A DNA stretch of 64,000 nucleotides, taken from Sipunculus nudus (lineage: Eukaryota; Annelida; Sipuncula; Golfingiida; Sipunculidae). Each line of letters opens with the position of its first letter. Within the stretch, counting starts at the first letter, position 1. The translations under genes and the position numbers were made by a program. The stretch lies in assembly GCA_026874595.1 (NCBI GenBank), contig CM049313.1, positions 52,813,659 through 52,877,658 on the forward strand. The letters run 5' to 3'. This document shows positions 33,861-47,200 of this stretch, piece by piece. The notes below the pieces were generated by a model that did no database searches, was not told the DNA's origin, and saw only the letters and a list, made by a program, of their open reading frames with translations.

Positions 33861-36800
33861 TGGTTCCATTATTCTACATATATGTTATTTTCAGCACTTC
33901 AGAGACGAAGTCGCTTTTTTCTTTCTGGTGAAAGGAGTGTTCAGTTAAATATCGGTCAGTAACCTTCAAACATATTTCATTTCGCACCAGCTTTTTAATT
34001 CTAAATGAAATACAGGTGGACAAGACGTGGGGCAGCAATAGGACCTCCATCGATCTTCAGTCCCATTTAGATTAATTGAAATGCCGGCAGATCAACAGAG
34101 TTGTGACCGGTCTCGGTAAGACGCTCTGATGTCAATAAAAACCATTTACATAATGCGAACATTAGGGGATGTCCAGGGGCGGGAATCCTCAAAACAGGCA
34201 CCAACGGTCAGCCAAGCCATTGTCCAAATGCCTGGTCTGACAGCAATTTAATCCTGTTTGCATTCGTGAGATATCGGTGACGGCGCAGGTGACATTTAAT
34301 GGCGGCCATGCTTTCTGTAGAGAATCCCTTGGTGGTATTCGCCCTACAGTCTACGATTTACGAGTAGTCTTATCGTCTTTAACCAAAACGCCACACATTG
34401 CTAAATAACACGAAATCACCCGTTTTAAATCACCCGGGCGATGCGGAGAATTTGAAAGCATCCTTCCCCGCTACAAGTCATAAAAATAGTTCTTTATATA
34501 TAAAATGTATAAAAAGTATTTTACAATTCCTGTGATTGGTTACGATTTTTTTTATTTTAACTAACTTTTAGTCTTTTCATAAAAATAACCTTTTTAATGT
34601 GATTGTCTAGTCGGTCATTTGTTTATATTCCGATTATAAAATCTATATTAAAGATCAGTTAATCATGATAATAAACTTACCTTAACATTTCAGACACAGT
34701 TGGAAAACATCTTAGGAAACAGCACTTAATTTTAATTCTTCATTCTCTGGGGTAAATGTAAATACAGCCTTGTATGTCAATAGGTAAACTTCCTGCACTT
34801 CCTCAATTTCTTTTCTATCACGATTAATCCCGAAAAAAATGAGAAATGTACTTCGAGGAATGAGTACCTCTGTAGTTAATAAAATGTCACAGCTTTATAA
34901 AAAAATCTAAAAAAAACTCTAAGTGGATAATCTCCATTTGCTGGCTGCAATACAAGTAAATTATGTGGTGTACCCTGGGTCAAAAACATTTTAATGTAAA
35001 CAGCAGCTTAAGGAAATTAAAATGGTCGGCGCCTTGGAAAATACCAGTGCCTCACTGCTCCATTTGGGCAAAAGAATTAAAATTTTTTATTAAAACGTTT
35101 ATCACACTTCCATCCCTAACCGGAACTGCCATAGTTATTACTGTTGTCGCGGGGATTTTCTTAAGATAGCATTATATTCAAGATACATTCATTATGTATC
35201 GGCGTAATCATATATGCTTAAATGCATATAAATTACCTTAAATTTACCCATAAATTCGGTTAGGAGTATATTTGCTTACTTCACCCACATAGGATTTCTC
35301 AAAATTGAACTGCTCATGATAAATTCTTTTCATCGTCTCGGGCGTCAACCCTTTAATTGACCTTGTAACCACTTGCAGGCATATTTCTTAGTGGAAATAT
35401 TCTTCTTTATAGAGCGTATATTTTGTTACATTATTAATCAAAAGTGTTTTATCAATGTTTCCTTTCTTGTGATTGTAAACGAGAGCCCTGAGATAATGAT
35501 CAGACCACCATAACAACTCAAAGTCATAAAGCGGAGTTGAAATATTTTTATTCAAATATATATATATCTTGATAGAATACACAAACATACGTTTAATCAT
35601 ACTCAGGCAGCGTTTGAGGGATGATACATTTTTACCTTTTGGTACTGATAAGCACACGGGGAATATTGATTTTTACACGTCACCATCCTTAGATTTGACC
35701 AACTGTAAGCAAGGTAAAAATCGAACCATGTCGGCTGTAGATCCTGTTCATATACACAAAATCTCGTATTTCGTATTTGCTTGATCTAAACTAATCTGCA
35801 TCCCTGGAGCCGGATTAGGGGAATTGCAGCTGTCTGCCGCCGACTTCTGCCTAAACGCCTACGGAGAAAACATGCTGTACGCCTAATTGGCTTTCCGTAA
35901 AATTTCCGCTACGACGATGAGTCTGTCGCCGTATCCTGATTTCTTCGCTTACGGACGTTTCCGTTTTCAATATAAAGCAAAATCATGAAATCTCCCTCCT
36001 CACTTAATCAAGTTTGATACCCACGACGACTGGCTTACATTTGTTGTTGTTGTTTTTATTGGCCACACGAAAGGCGATTTATATAATGTAAATTAATTGC
36101 ATGCTGTTTGTACTTATCCAACAGTGAAGGTTATGTTTTTCAGTCAAACATAACAAACACTTTTTCTACCATATCATTATTTCATTAATCAAATTTCTCT
36201 TTTTGGTGAGCAAGCTCCAGTCCTCTAGTATAAATGTTGGCATTGATGCTTGTGGCCCTATACCAAACAAACATGGCCTGCATGAAGCACATTTAATCGC
36301 CGGTTCGCTTTATATTTTGGTTTAAGGGTCTGTTGACTAATTTATTTGCTCATCTTGTCTTATGCGCTCTATACACAGAGCTTAACCTATAGGCCTACTA
36401 CCTATATCGTAAGCGCTGTTTGTTTTGACATCGTATCCTGAATCGCTACACCAGAGAGGAGCACTTTATTTCGGTCCAATCAGATGAGACTCTGTAATGG
36501 AAGACACGACCTCTATGCTGAAATAGGTCGCATGATTAATAAACATCAAATATAAATGCTGTTAGCAAAATCTTTTAAGGGGTTGAAGAGGCCACTGTGT
36601 ATGAGCTAGACCACAAACTGATTCCATAAATATTTGTGGTTCTCTTGACTGCGTGTAAACAATGACTGATATGCGACACACAACTGATGCGATAAGTAAT
36701 CTTCATAATTATCAGGACGTGTTGTCACAAAAAACTGTTTCCCAGCCAAGCGAGGAAGACACGGAGCCAATGTTGTTCATTTCGTTTTGAGTGACAGCTC

Positions 36801-39800
36801 ATCACCCCGGCAACCGTTAGAACAGGCAACAGGCTCATGCAGAGAGAATGGCCCTGCACGTGGTTTGCACAGGTCCTTGTGCACATAGGATGCCCGGCCG
36901 GTGAGCTGTAATGCAAACGAAATGTAACAACATAGGCACCGTGCACACCTCGCTGGCTGGTTTTAGTTTTGCTGACAACGGATACATGGCTCCGCTTACA
37001 TAGTCGTTATGTCATAATTGCCATGATGCCTGTCGAGTGTTTATTAGCTGGCATTTGGTCGACGGCTAGGCGCATCAGCAGTTTGTTCAGCAGACAGACC
37101 CACCACCTGGTGTCAGTGTATCATAAACGGTCAAACCAGGCAGCGAAAAAATCAGTAGCTTCTTTAAGTTCTTTTGAAGCACAAAATTTCCGCTGCCTCG
37201 GGAGCGTATCTGAACACATGCATGAGACTTTTTCTGAGATCGAATCGCATTTTCGTCGAATAACCTAGTTTAGTAAAAGAAACGTATAAAACATATTAAT
37301 CTAAATAGAGAAAAAAATTTAAAAATACATCAATATACTGTCCAAATTTTCAACAGCAAGTAGTCACATTAAAAGTTACAGTTGAGCATTTGCTGAAACT
37401 CTTTTAGAACCGCAAGTTGCCAGAACTATATACAAAAATATTTCCGATTTATTTTGAAAAGTAAGAGGATCAGAAACACAAGTCAACATCACTACGATAG
37501 TTAGATGGATTGATTATTGGTTCAATCAGATGCAAACCCCAAACCCCAGTAGCGATAACATCCGTTATTTCTAACGTGTAACTTTGATTATGGGATTAAC
37601 AATTCCTTGGCTGCGGTGTAACATGGCTTTAAACTATGGAACAATGCCATTATTGCTTTGATAACATGATTTCCATAGAACGGCCATAGATAATGCAATT
37701 TTATTGTCACTGCATAAAGGAAATAATCACCTCAGGCTTAGATGTTTTGATTTTGGATTGGCTTAGTACGGGGCAGATACGGTGGCACTGATAAGACCTG
37801 CGGCCTGGTTTAGTTACCTCTCACCACCAGTCGACGTAAATCTGTCTTGAGTTGCATTCAATTGCAGCTTTCCCACTGCCTTGGCAGGGTTTCTATAGCT
37901 AATCACGCTCGTATCTCGCGGACAGCACACATTACCACATAGTTAAGTGATGCGGTCGGAGTGATTTTATATTACCTCAGGGATTCCCGATTTGATTTAA
38001 TGCCTTCATCGTCTAGATTTTTACCTGTACTCTGATCTAAGCCTCAGTTGTTATCTTATTTCTATACCTGATTGCTCAACATTCCCTGGACCAACGTCTG
38101 CTTATAAATTTATTCAGCTCGGAATAAAAGAAGTCATTATGTTTCCGCGCATGTGTGTGCATCAATATAATATTAACAACTATATTTTTTAATTCACTTT
38201 AAAGATTTAATGTTATATCCTTATTTGATTGAAGTTAGGTAAATTTATACCATAAGCTTATATTTCTTAACCATGGTAAGATTCTACTTTTTCACTGCAA
38301 CCTCCGCTAACGGGTGTCCCATAAAATCTGCCGTATTTTACACAGGTCATATATTTTGTGATTCAGTTCATATTCACCTATTCTTTGCATAGCTTCTCTT
38401 ACCTCTTCCATCAATCTACATCTATCTACTAAAGGTAGAATATAAAATCTGTATAACCAAGCATAATTTCGTCTGAAGCAGTTAATGATATTTTAATTCA
38501 AATTTAACGCTTACAAGACCGTGGTGTTTTATTTTATCAAATTTATCGTATGATCAGTTTAATTCAGCTAAATGTTTACCTAAAAATAATTAAGGTTTGT
38601 TTGCACTTAAAAATAAGCCAAACATTGTACGTATTGCACCCAACCGCAATTGAATTCAATATATATAAACAAACATAACGAAGACACGATAAACAGGAAA
38701 TGTGGAAGAGGATCGGCAATTTTTCGTAATATAAGAACCAATTAACATCGCATCTGTTAAAATGTTTTACGCAATTGAAGGAAGTAAAGAATTTCTCTAG
38801 AACAATTTCATACAGCCATTAGCAGTGGATATAAATTATTTTGCCCCTTGGGTTTTCATGACTTTGGCATCGGTATATAAGCTCCCGTCTCAGCAGGCAC
38901 GATTTATCGTAACTTTTACTGGTCATATTCAAAAGTCACAGGCACGAACATGTCAGCCTTACAAACCACGAACAAATAATTTGACATGTTTAACAAATCA
39001 TGTACCATTCAAACTGTTCACCTTTTATTCTGGCGTTTTGTAAAGATTAAAGAGTCCCTGTAAGGATAAGGAGCAAAAAGTGATAAATCAAACTAATTAG
39101 AAGACAGATAGACAATTTGGTTAATTTAACCCTAAATATATGCACGTTGAATTAACCTTGCCTTTGAAAAATACTTGCGAAATCTGTACTTGTATGTACT
39201 GTGAGCTTGTCAGATATGACATTATTGGATTGTTAATATGCGTCTCTGTCTTGTATTGAAGAGGTCAAGTGTAACGCTTAAATAACCTTCTCCAGTTCTT
39301 CCACACATCTCATTCCCACTAAGCATTCAGCTGGGCGGCTTGTGCAGATTATAGTGGCTGTGAACTAGGATTATTATCATATTGTATCTTATCATATTGT
39401 GATGTGTTGTACATGATTCAAGGTGTTTACAAGAGAAAGTCCTCTCTTCAGACCGAAAAACAAATTTCGCAAGAAGGATTAATGTTTTTGCCTTCGTATT
39501 TTCGTTGCTAATATGGTTGATTTGTTATCAAGATATGAAAGTATATATTGGGTCAGGGAAAAATCCAAGGAATAACCCAATAAAGTTTTTAACTTCATCT
39601 AGATTACCATAATATCGTTTTGTTAAAAGGAAGCCTTTATTCTGGTCAGCAGAGCCCGCATGTGATTCTCTGACACATAATTCCTAAAAATGAAGCTATT
39701 TTTTAAGTTAGTTCCGGACTCTGGTAGGGTATATATATGCAGTTTCTGGCAACCATGTAGCTTCCGTATCGATCTCGCTAATATCTGGAATTTTAATTTG

Positions 39801-39834
39801 TTCAAAGATTCTATACACAGGAAATCGTAATTAT

Positions 39835-39838
<4 letters not shown>
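33861..39838. other. Six-kilobase non-coding stretch
   Basis: Mostly AT-rich with scattered short frames (longest 99 codons, 36969-37268), none recognisable. Slightly G+C-rich islands at about 34140-34450, 35800-35960 and 36750-37250 were read in all frames without finding a receptor exon or another known domain. No tRNA or snRNA was seen. Confidence 0.4.
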
Positions 39839-39891
<53 letters not shown>

Positions 39892-39894
39892 TAT
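39839..39894. repeat. (AT)n microsatellite
   Basis: About 56 bases of AT with one C interruption near 39886. Confidence 0.95.
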
Positions 39895-39961
39895 GCGCTT
39901 AATGAAAGAGAGTCTTGCGAAATAGTGGGGAGTACAATCACAGAATAATCATCAAAATTAG

Positions 39962-40001
39962 CCAATTTAATACTTCGCAGCAGCGAAGTAGTATTAATTG
40001 G
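39962..40001. repeat. 40-base hairpin
   Basis: TACTTCGC (39971-39978) and GCGAAGTA (39983-39990) are perfect complements around an AGCA loop. The stem resumes outside a three-base bulge, so CCAATTTAA pairs with TTAATTGG to give about 16 paired bases in all. It could be the end or the whole of a small foldback element. No terminator role is expected in this genome. Confidence 0.6.
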
Positions 40002-40633
40002 TCCATTGTTCTCATCATTGGGTTTGAGTGTGATTTTCTGGCTTACGTTTAAGGCGGTTTCCCAATTACTCTAAATCTCAGAAAATGGCAAAGTGTTTTC
40101 ACTAATCTTGAAATCGTCATTACAACACATTTTAACAGATACCCCGAAAACTCTGCAGGATCAGTTAATCTTTTATCAGGAGCATATAGGAAATTACTTC
40201 ATAAAACACAAATCTGCTGCCCTAACCTTGCTTTCCTAATTATCGTAGATTCCATAAAATGAAGTAAGATTCATTATAACTGCTTGCCTGTGGCGAAGTA
40301 CAACTGGATTTGAAATGAAGAATGGAGTCTTAGATTTATGTGCTTCATGCATATTGCACTTTGGTTGAGTGATGTTGTCAGGGAAAGTTATACCGTAATA
40401 ACATAGATCGGACATGGTAGTCAATATCCTGAAGTAGAAATCTTAGAGCTTGGCAAAAACGATCTATTCTGAGGACGTCAATTTGGACATCAAAAGGGAC
40501 AGACAGATGTAACCTTGCTTTTTCGGAGAGGTTTGAGACTGTTCATCCTCGTTTTGACTGGCTCAGTTTGACGGCTTATCAAGAAAGAACACTATTGCCG
40601 CAAGAGCCTTTATAAAAATAGTACTGTTTAAAT

Positions 40634-41463
40634 GGGCTGCGCGATATTATCGATATACCGGTATATCGCGTAATGGCGATTTCCAAATTGCCATTCGCTA
40701 AACAATTTTAAAATATCGATTTTTTTTATATATTGTTAAAATATGCATAAACCTCATTTTATGTGTAGAAAATTTATATTTTGTTATAAATGATAACATC
40801 TAAATGGGTTGGGATGAATGACAGACTTAAAATAAAAGCATTGCTTTTAGATATTTAGTAAAAAGATTTCAGATAGGCCTGATGTACCCGTCCAAGGAAA
40901 TATGCATATATGCTCGATGACTTATTGGTATGCTTATTTCCATTCAACAAAGAGAAGTGCCTATCACGGTCAAGGTAATTCTAATTCATTATTATTTTCT
41001 CATCAAATTTTATAGCTGTATTAAGATTAAGTGTCAAGTTAACAGTACTATTGTTTAAGGACGGCAGCCTTGCGATGTGACTTCGTTTGTACACACCACC
41101 TATACCTGTCTAAGAATTCTGTAATTAGTTTAAAGTTAGTTTAAAAGTTATTTACATATGCAAGACCTTAAAGGATTTTAAAGGTTTCTAGAGTAATGTT
41201 ACAACAAGTAAGTATTTTATAAATGCATTAGTAAGTAATATTATCATGCTCCGTGTATAATATTAAACTGATCTGCGTAGACTTTTATTGTGTCATTAAA
41301 TATAGCACAATAAAGAAATATTTATTAATAAAATATTAAAAATGTGCATTTATATATATAATATGAAAGCACACTTTTTTCCTTTAAATCTAGTACCATA
41401 AAAATATGGAATACATATCGCAATATATCGCAATACTAAATTTGTAGACCATACCAAGCCCAT
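40634..41463. mobile_element. Possible non-autonomous DNA transposon
   Basis: The left end AATGGGCTGCGCGATAT and the reverse complement of the right end TAATGGGCTTGGTATG share AATGGGCT. Both ends also carry TATCG(C/A) words close inside (CGATATACCGGTATATCG at 40651, ATCGCAATATATCGCAATA at 41418). The interior is AT-rich and non-coding. The ends share only 8-10 bases, so the element call is tentative. Confidence 0.3.
40651..40668. repeat. Perfect 18-bp palindrome
   Basis: CGATATACCGGTATATCG is its own reverse complement and sits within a longer run of GATAT words. Palindromes like this occur near transposon ends, and also as binding sites of dimeric factors; nothing here decides between them. 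Confidence 0.7.
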
Positions 41464-41630
41464 TAACTACCGTTTATCGTACTTATCTCAGGACCCACTG
41501 CCAGAAACGATTAATAATTAAATGTGTTGCAATACAGAGAATATTTGTGAAATTTATCTAAAAAGTAAAAGTCAAGTCTTTGAGGGCGGGGAAGGTCATC
41601 CCTTTCGTTACTTGGTATTTGATAAAAAAA

Positions 41631-41874
41631 GGCCAAAAAAGGTATGGTTCTCAGGCACTTATTTTTCAGAAATCACTGCGGGCGGTATATTTTTTACCTT
41701 TTTTATATGTTTCAGTGAAAATGTTATAAGATCAGAGAAAGGAACATAACAAAGGAAATAGTATAAAAAATTATACTATTTTATCTTTTTGAAAGATGAA
41801 AATCAAAATAAAAATGTTTGATGCGGGGGTTAATATTGACGCGCGGTGCCTGAGAACTATACCTTTTTTTGGCC
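41631..41874. mobile_element. Inverted-repeat (MITE-like) element
   Basis: The 28-base left arm (41631-41658, GGCCAAAAAAGGTATGG then TTCTCAGGCAC) is matched in reverse complement by 41846-41874, with one substitution and one extra T. Inside lies a second perfect 10-bp stem, AAATAGTATA (41756-41765) with TATACTATTT (41772-41781). The 244-bp span has no transposase. No clear target-site duplication is seen: the left flank is an A-run and the right flank is TAACCC. Confidence 0.6.
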
Positions 41875-43998
41875 TAACCCGTTCACAGGAATATCAGATG
41901 TAGCCTCTGATAACATGACGTTGTGTTCTGACCTGATAAAATATAAATGTATATAATACTAAGATGAATGTTTAACAAAGTGCTATTTTACAAAATTTTT
42001 GTCGGACTTGTTATGAAATCTCAGAATATAGTGGCTGCGTCGTTTAGGATTTTATCGAACTTTAAATGGGAAAGTTCTATTTAATAGTTGGTGTTTTTGT
42101 TATTAAATACATGGATTGGTTTTCTCAGTATGATTGAATTTGCATTGCATTGGAATTCAGATGGTGATGGAAGACAATAAATTATGTGCCCTAGAGAACG
42201 CGACCCCGGCGAATATATTATCATAATATAAACAAAATGTGAAGTCCATGAAGACGTCTTTTTCAGAGACTAACATGAATAACAAAAAATTTTTCTTTTT
42301 TCCCCTTCGAAAGAGTCGACGATGGGTCACGTCTGATCAGGTCCTTTTTTCTTCAAATTGAATAATTTTCAACATTTATCAATATAATCTTAATCTTCCA
42401 GCTGCCATGTGAATTTGAACTGGGGTATAGTCGTTTCTTGACGTTCCAGAGCGTTTTATCATTGCCTGGAGGCAGCTTTGCAAAGAATTATTCACAATTC
42501 CAGCCTAGATATCTTTACGTACATTTGCTTATCATGGTTCTTAGTGCTTTTAAATCGTGACATGGATGGTAATTAAAGGTTCAATAATCAGATAACAAGT
42601 TTAAATATTACCAAAAACCGGAAGTGATAATACATTTCCAGGTGATCATCATTTCCAGGTTATACCAATAAAGAAAACATCGATATTTATAATCCACGGG
42701 GTTATATGGCGAGGACATTACAAAAAAGGCATCTAGTGCGTATAATGTATTACCCCCCAAAAAACGCAAGTAATATTAAATTATCATAAAAACTATAACT
42801 TCATTCAAATTTCGATATCAATATACATCTTAATCCACGAAGCTGTTGGGGACATAAGCATAGAAAAAGAACCTACGGCGCACATTTTATACCTTCTGAG
42901 AAAGACATTGCCATAAGCCCAAGAATTTTTCTGATGCGTGCGGGTTTTCGTAGGCGCATGAGTTAACTCCAATAAGTTGGCCATTTCACTTTGTGCGCAG
43001 ACTTATTGATAAATATCTCTGAGGCAATCGAGGGTAAAAATCGCCTGTAGACAAGTGCAGTATGGCTTACGTAACGGCAGATCAGTTGGACATTTTATTT
43101 ATGAACAGCCTATGATGGTTGGTGTAAATGTGGGAGCCTTGTTTGGTGAAACGATCGGTCTGGATATCTGCCATTGATTACTTTAATTGAGGGGGTGTAT
43201 GTTTCTACGATCAGCACTTGTAGAGGGGAGCGCTAAGACTTATTGATCACTCGGGTATATACTTGGAAAGCTGTAGCTTTAAACGTATCTCTCGCCCGGG
43301 GCTATGCAGTTAGTCAATGCGAGTAATGGGGTGTCTTCTTCGTGCCGGCCCTCTCTACCCGTGGGGTTGTTGACACGCGCCGTGCTACCGTAAGTGCACC
43401 GTTAAGTTACTCTCCAACTTTCACAAGTTGAACAATGAGCGACCCATGTCACGGATATTCGAATAAGTGAAAGGCTTTTGCCGACCTAACAGTTCTAATG
43501 GTTTGTTTAGACTCAAAGAAACGGCTTCTCTGATCTATCACTAGCCAGAAGCACTTTCACATGTCATTGCCATGTAGCAATTTACTCTATACGCATTTCA
43601 ATACAGTAAAACACTGCTGACATGACCACCTCTGGGAACAATAACATTGGTTTTATTGGCATGGACGTCGTACCGACATTTACGACATGTTGTGAAATAC
43701 CCGTCTGGTTGTCGTATAGCAGAATTTACAATACTTTTCAAGGTCGTCGTTGTTTGCAGTCTGATTTATATTATTTAAAACAAAATGGTAAAAAATAGAA
43801 GTCACCTGCTATGAGTATATTTTTTTTTGTTCACTTGTGCTAGGAAGCCAAATTGCCTGCCTTAGAAACAGCAAATGAATCTGTTTTGAAACATTTCATC
43901 CAACTTCTCTGCAAATACATCTGAATGTAAATCTGCAAACTGAATACTTCGGATAAGGCCTTCTAATTTTTTTTTCTTCTTGTTTTGATATGCTGACT
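41875..43998. other. Non-coding stretch
   Basis: AT-rich, with a small near-duplication of CATTTCCAGGT at 42633 and 42650. No gene, RNA or larger repeat is recognised. Confidence 0.4.
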
Positions 43999-44110
43999 TA
44001 TTTAAATTATGTACATCTACAGTATGGGGGTTTCATTTTGGTTTGGGACTACGGACAAGGGTAGCAAACGTTTATGTCATGCTTATTTTTTTAAAATATT
44101 ATATCCCGGT
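43999..44110 (+). repeat. Short dispersed repeat, copy 2 (partner near 4.0 kb)
   Basis: It shares ATCTACAG...CATTTTGGTTTGGGACT with 4014-4110. Downstream, to about 44280, is a G+C-rich, non-coding-looking stretch crossed by two overlapping + frames (89 codons 44009-44278, 65 codons 44043-44240). Having two open frames over the same bases argues against either being real. Confidence 0.4.
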
Positions 44111-44278
44111 GTCCCAAGGCCGATGCCTGAACCCCTATTGCTGCGTTTTAACACCAAGGACCCCCTTAAAGGCGCACTCATTAAGCCTGCAGGGCCCTGG
44201 ATGGGGGTGCCCGTTAAAAATCCCACTTCCCTTCGGCTGAGCGTTGAACTCATGACCTGCCCGGCTTCGAGTCAATAA

Positions 44279-47200
44279 TCAACCAAATTCGGTTGTGATA
44301 TGCCAACTTTACCTTTGTGAAAAATAAAGGATCCATCAATCTATTTCTGAAGACATGGCGTGGATAAAGACTTCATAAAGAAGGAGACGAATTGAAACAC
44401 ACTTCCAACTTTTAATATATCAAAATAGTAATCAGCAATCGTTCTATTAACTTTTATTTAGAGCAATACTTACATTTGCATAAATATGACTTTTTTTTAT
44501 AGTTTTAGCGTATTTTTATATAATGTTATAACACGTTAATTTCATGAAGTTAATTTGTTTGAATAAACGAAAATTCAGTACAATATTAGTTTTATGAAAT
44601 TTAAATCAAGCAAATTGAAGATGATGACCCATTCAGTCTTTATGGTTACATTGCTTGTTGGTTACATAATTCGTATAATGAAGAACCTTTTCAAACGACT
44701 TGTTTTTTACTAACCTTGATATAGAAAATGATACAGAGCACGTTTTATGGAAAATATGTGAATTTCCCTGCCTTTACCGTCTCTGATGAAAAAAAAGTTT
44801 TCAAATTGTAGGAGACTTAAAATGTAATTTTCTAGTCCATTTCTAACAAGATCCCGACTCGATTTAAAACAAAAATCGCGCCTAAATCGTCATTTTTATA
44901 ATTGCTGCAGTTATGTCTCTGTGAATGTGAACTGTTGACCGGTTTATTGCCAGTTTATGACCAAACAGTAAAGTTGAACCGGTTCATTCAACACCAAACG
45001 CGGGTGTGGGTGGACGCCCTAATAACTGATCAGGGAACGACACACTGAAATGACTCTTATCTCTGACGCCACCTGTGGCTCCGTACCTGCAGGCATATTT
45101 TGGTCTTGTTCCAACCTTAAAGAGAGGCTCCTAAATCCTAAACAGAAGCTTATTTGGTAAATTGATATTCCAGCTGGATTCACGTATTACTTTTATCTCG
45201 TCCAAAGCGAATGACTAATGTTGGCTGGTGTCTCCCGAGCAAATTAAATTCGGTTTTTAGACGACATCTGAAACTGTGTCTGAAGCGTCGAGACAATGTG
45301 TGAGAACATATATAGCACTAAGAATGAAGAGGGACACGTGTTGGAAACCCTAAACTGAAGAATTAAGCCTATTTTTCCAGTTTCGACTATTCGAAATTGG
45401 CAAAACGTCAGTCATATGAAAAAGATATGAGGTACTGATAATACCGATACAGTTAAAAATGAATACCTGGATTCAATCAATATTTAACAGCAATATTGGC
45501 CCGAGTTTGAAGAGAATATTTAGCATTTCCTATCCACAGTCATATATAGTATAAACATGATACATATGTATGCAAGCTCTCATAAGCTATTCGGAAGATT
45601 ATCTTATAATTCTTTGTATACAACCTTTCTTAAAAAATTGCATTGAAAATTCATCCACTATAGCACCTGTTGTACATGTATATTGCACAGTATCAGTAAA
45701 TTGTTAACTCAGCAAATAAAATATTTATTGCTATATTATTTTTCTGGTCAGACCCTTTGTGTTTACATGATGTCTAAAGTTATTTCATACATTTTGTCAT
45801 TAAAATGAAACACTATTCATTACAGGTGATGTAAGATTTTCGTAAAACTGAAGTCCATACCGAATGAGGCCTATTACATGTGCATGCACTTACAAGCCAA
45901 ATTACGTGATATCGAAATGTCAATCAGTATTGCTTTTATAATTTTGAACACCCGACAGATCTTCTGCGCGATTCAAGACTTCGGGTGCCACTAATTATTA
46001 TATATTGGTACATCGTACCTACCAATCTCAACGTTCAAACAGTCATGAATTGTTCCCAAGTTTATATAACCAGACAGAAGGCTGCGAGACAGTATATGAA
46101 CATGCTAACCATATTTATTACGGTTTCCGATTGAAAAAATAAATTACTAAGTGAATGTCAAGAAAGTAGTGCATTGTAGTCAGTGGTGAGATGTCTTTCT
46201 AGAAAGAATAATCTGGCCAAAAATTAAATGAAGTAAATAAATGTTAAAAAAAAAGTTTTCCAAACAGGAAAAAAAAGTCTAAATGTCTTGACAGTATTAT
46301 ATATACCTCAGATATCTGCAATTAATTTTGATTTATACAGGCTTTTATAATGTATCACTCAATTCTATTAACAGTATTTGCTGTTTTTATTTACTATAAA
46401 ATTTTAGATAAATGTATCTTCACAAGGTTTTGCAAGTCACGCCGAAGTGGAGGAGTTTATATAACTGAAAGAGTAATTTGTGACACTATAACCTAAATAA
46501 CCATGGAAACAAACAATTGACTATGTCATTTTTTTAGAATTATAACAAGGAGTAAATCTTGCCCAGTCTTATCTAGATGTCTACATAGACCCTTCTAAGG
46601 CTAACATTAAGCATGAGTTCGATTGTAGCAGTTATCATATGTGGTTTTGCTCAAAGACCGATCGCTGTGGCCCTGATTGCCTTTACGGCAACCTAACATT
46701 GATGACAATGTCAAAACCCTTTCAAGCAAGCAAACACTTTTGTTGATGTGAAAAAAAGGAGTTTCAACCAGAACAATTAACATAAATGCTAAAAACCACT
46801 GTAACCAGCGTCTTTTAGTGACGCTTTTCACCTTAAGTGCGTTCCAAGATTTTCCCTTTCAATCATGGTCTGTCAAATCAAGATGAACCAAGTGGGAAGT
46901 TCGCACCATCAATGCCCCCAGGTTCCACAAATCTTATCGTGTATTTTGCATAATTCACGGAATGCTTTTCTCGTGCCGGCTGAAGTGACACTATTTTGAT
47001 CTGCATGATTACCGGCCTTTTTCCCCGATGTAGCCCTCGCTGATGTGCTTTTGTGGACAGTTTCGCACAATGGGTTCCAGGAACCAAAGAACCAAAAAAG
47101 TTAGCAAAGCTGTCGGAGAAAATGAAGAGCATCAGGGCTTGCAACTCGTTGAAAATCGTGCAGCTCTGCCGAGTGGTAAACCACTTTGTAAAGTGTTAAA

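Noticed and set aside
44009-44278. 89-codon gene
   Set aside because: A second + frame is open over the same bases, the region shares a repeat with 4.0 kb, and no domain is seen.
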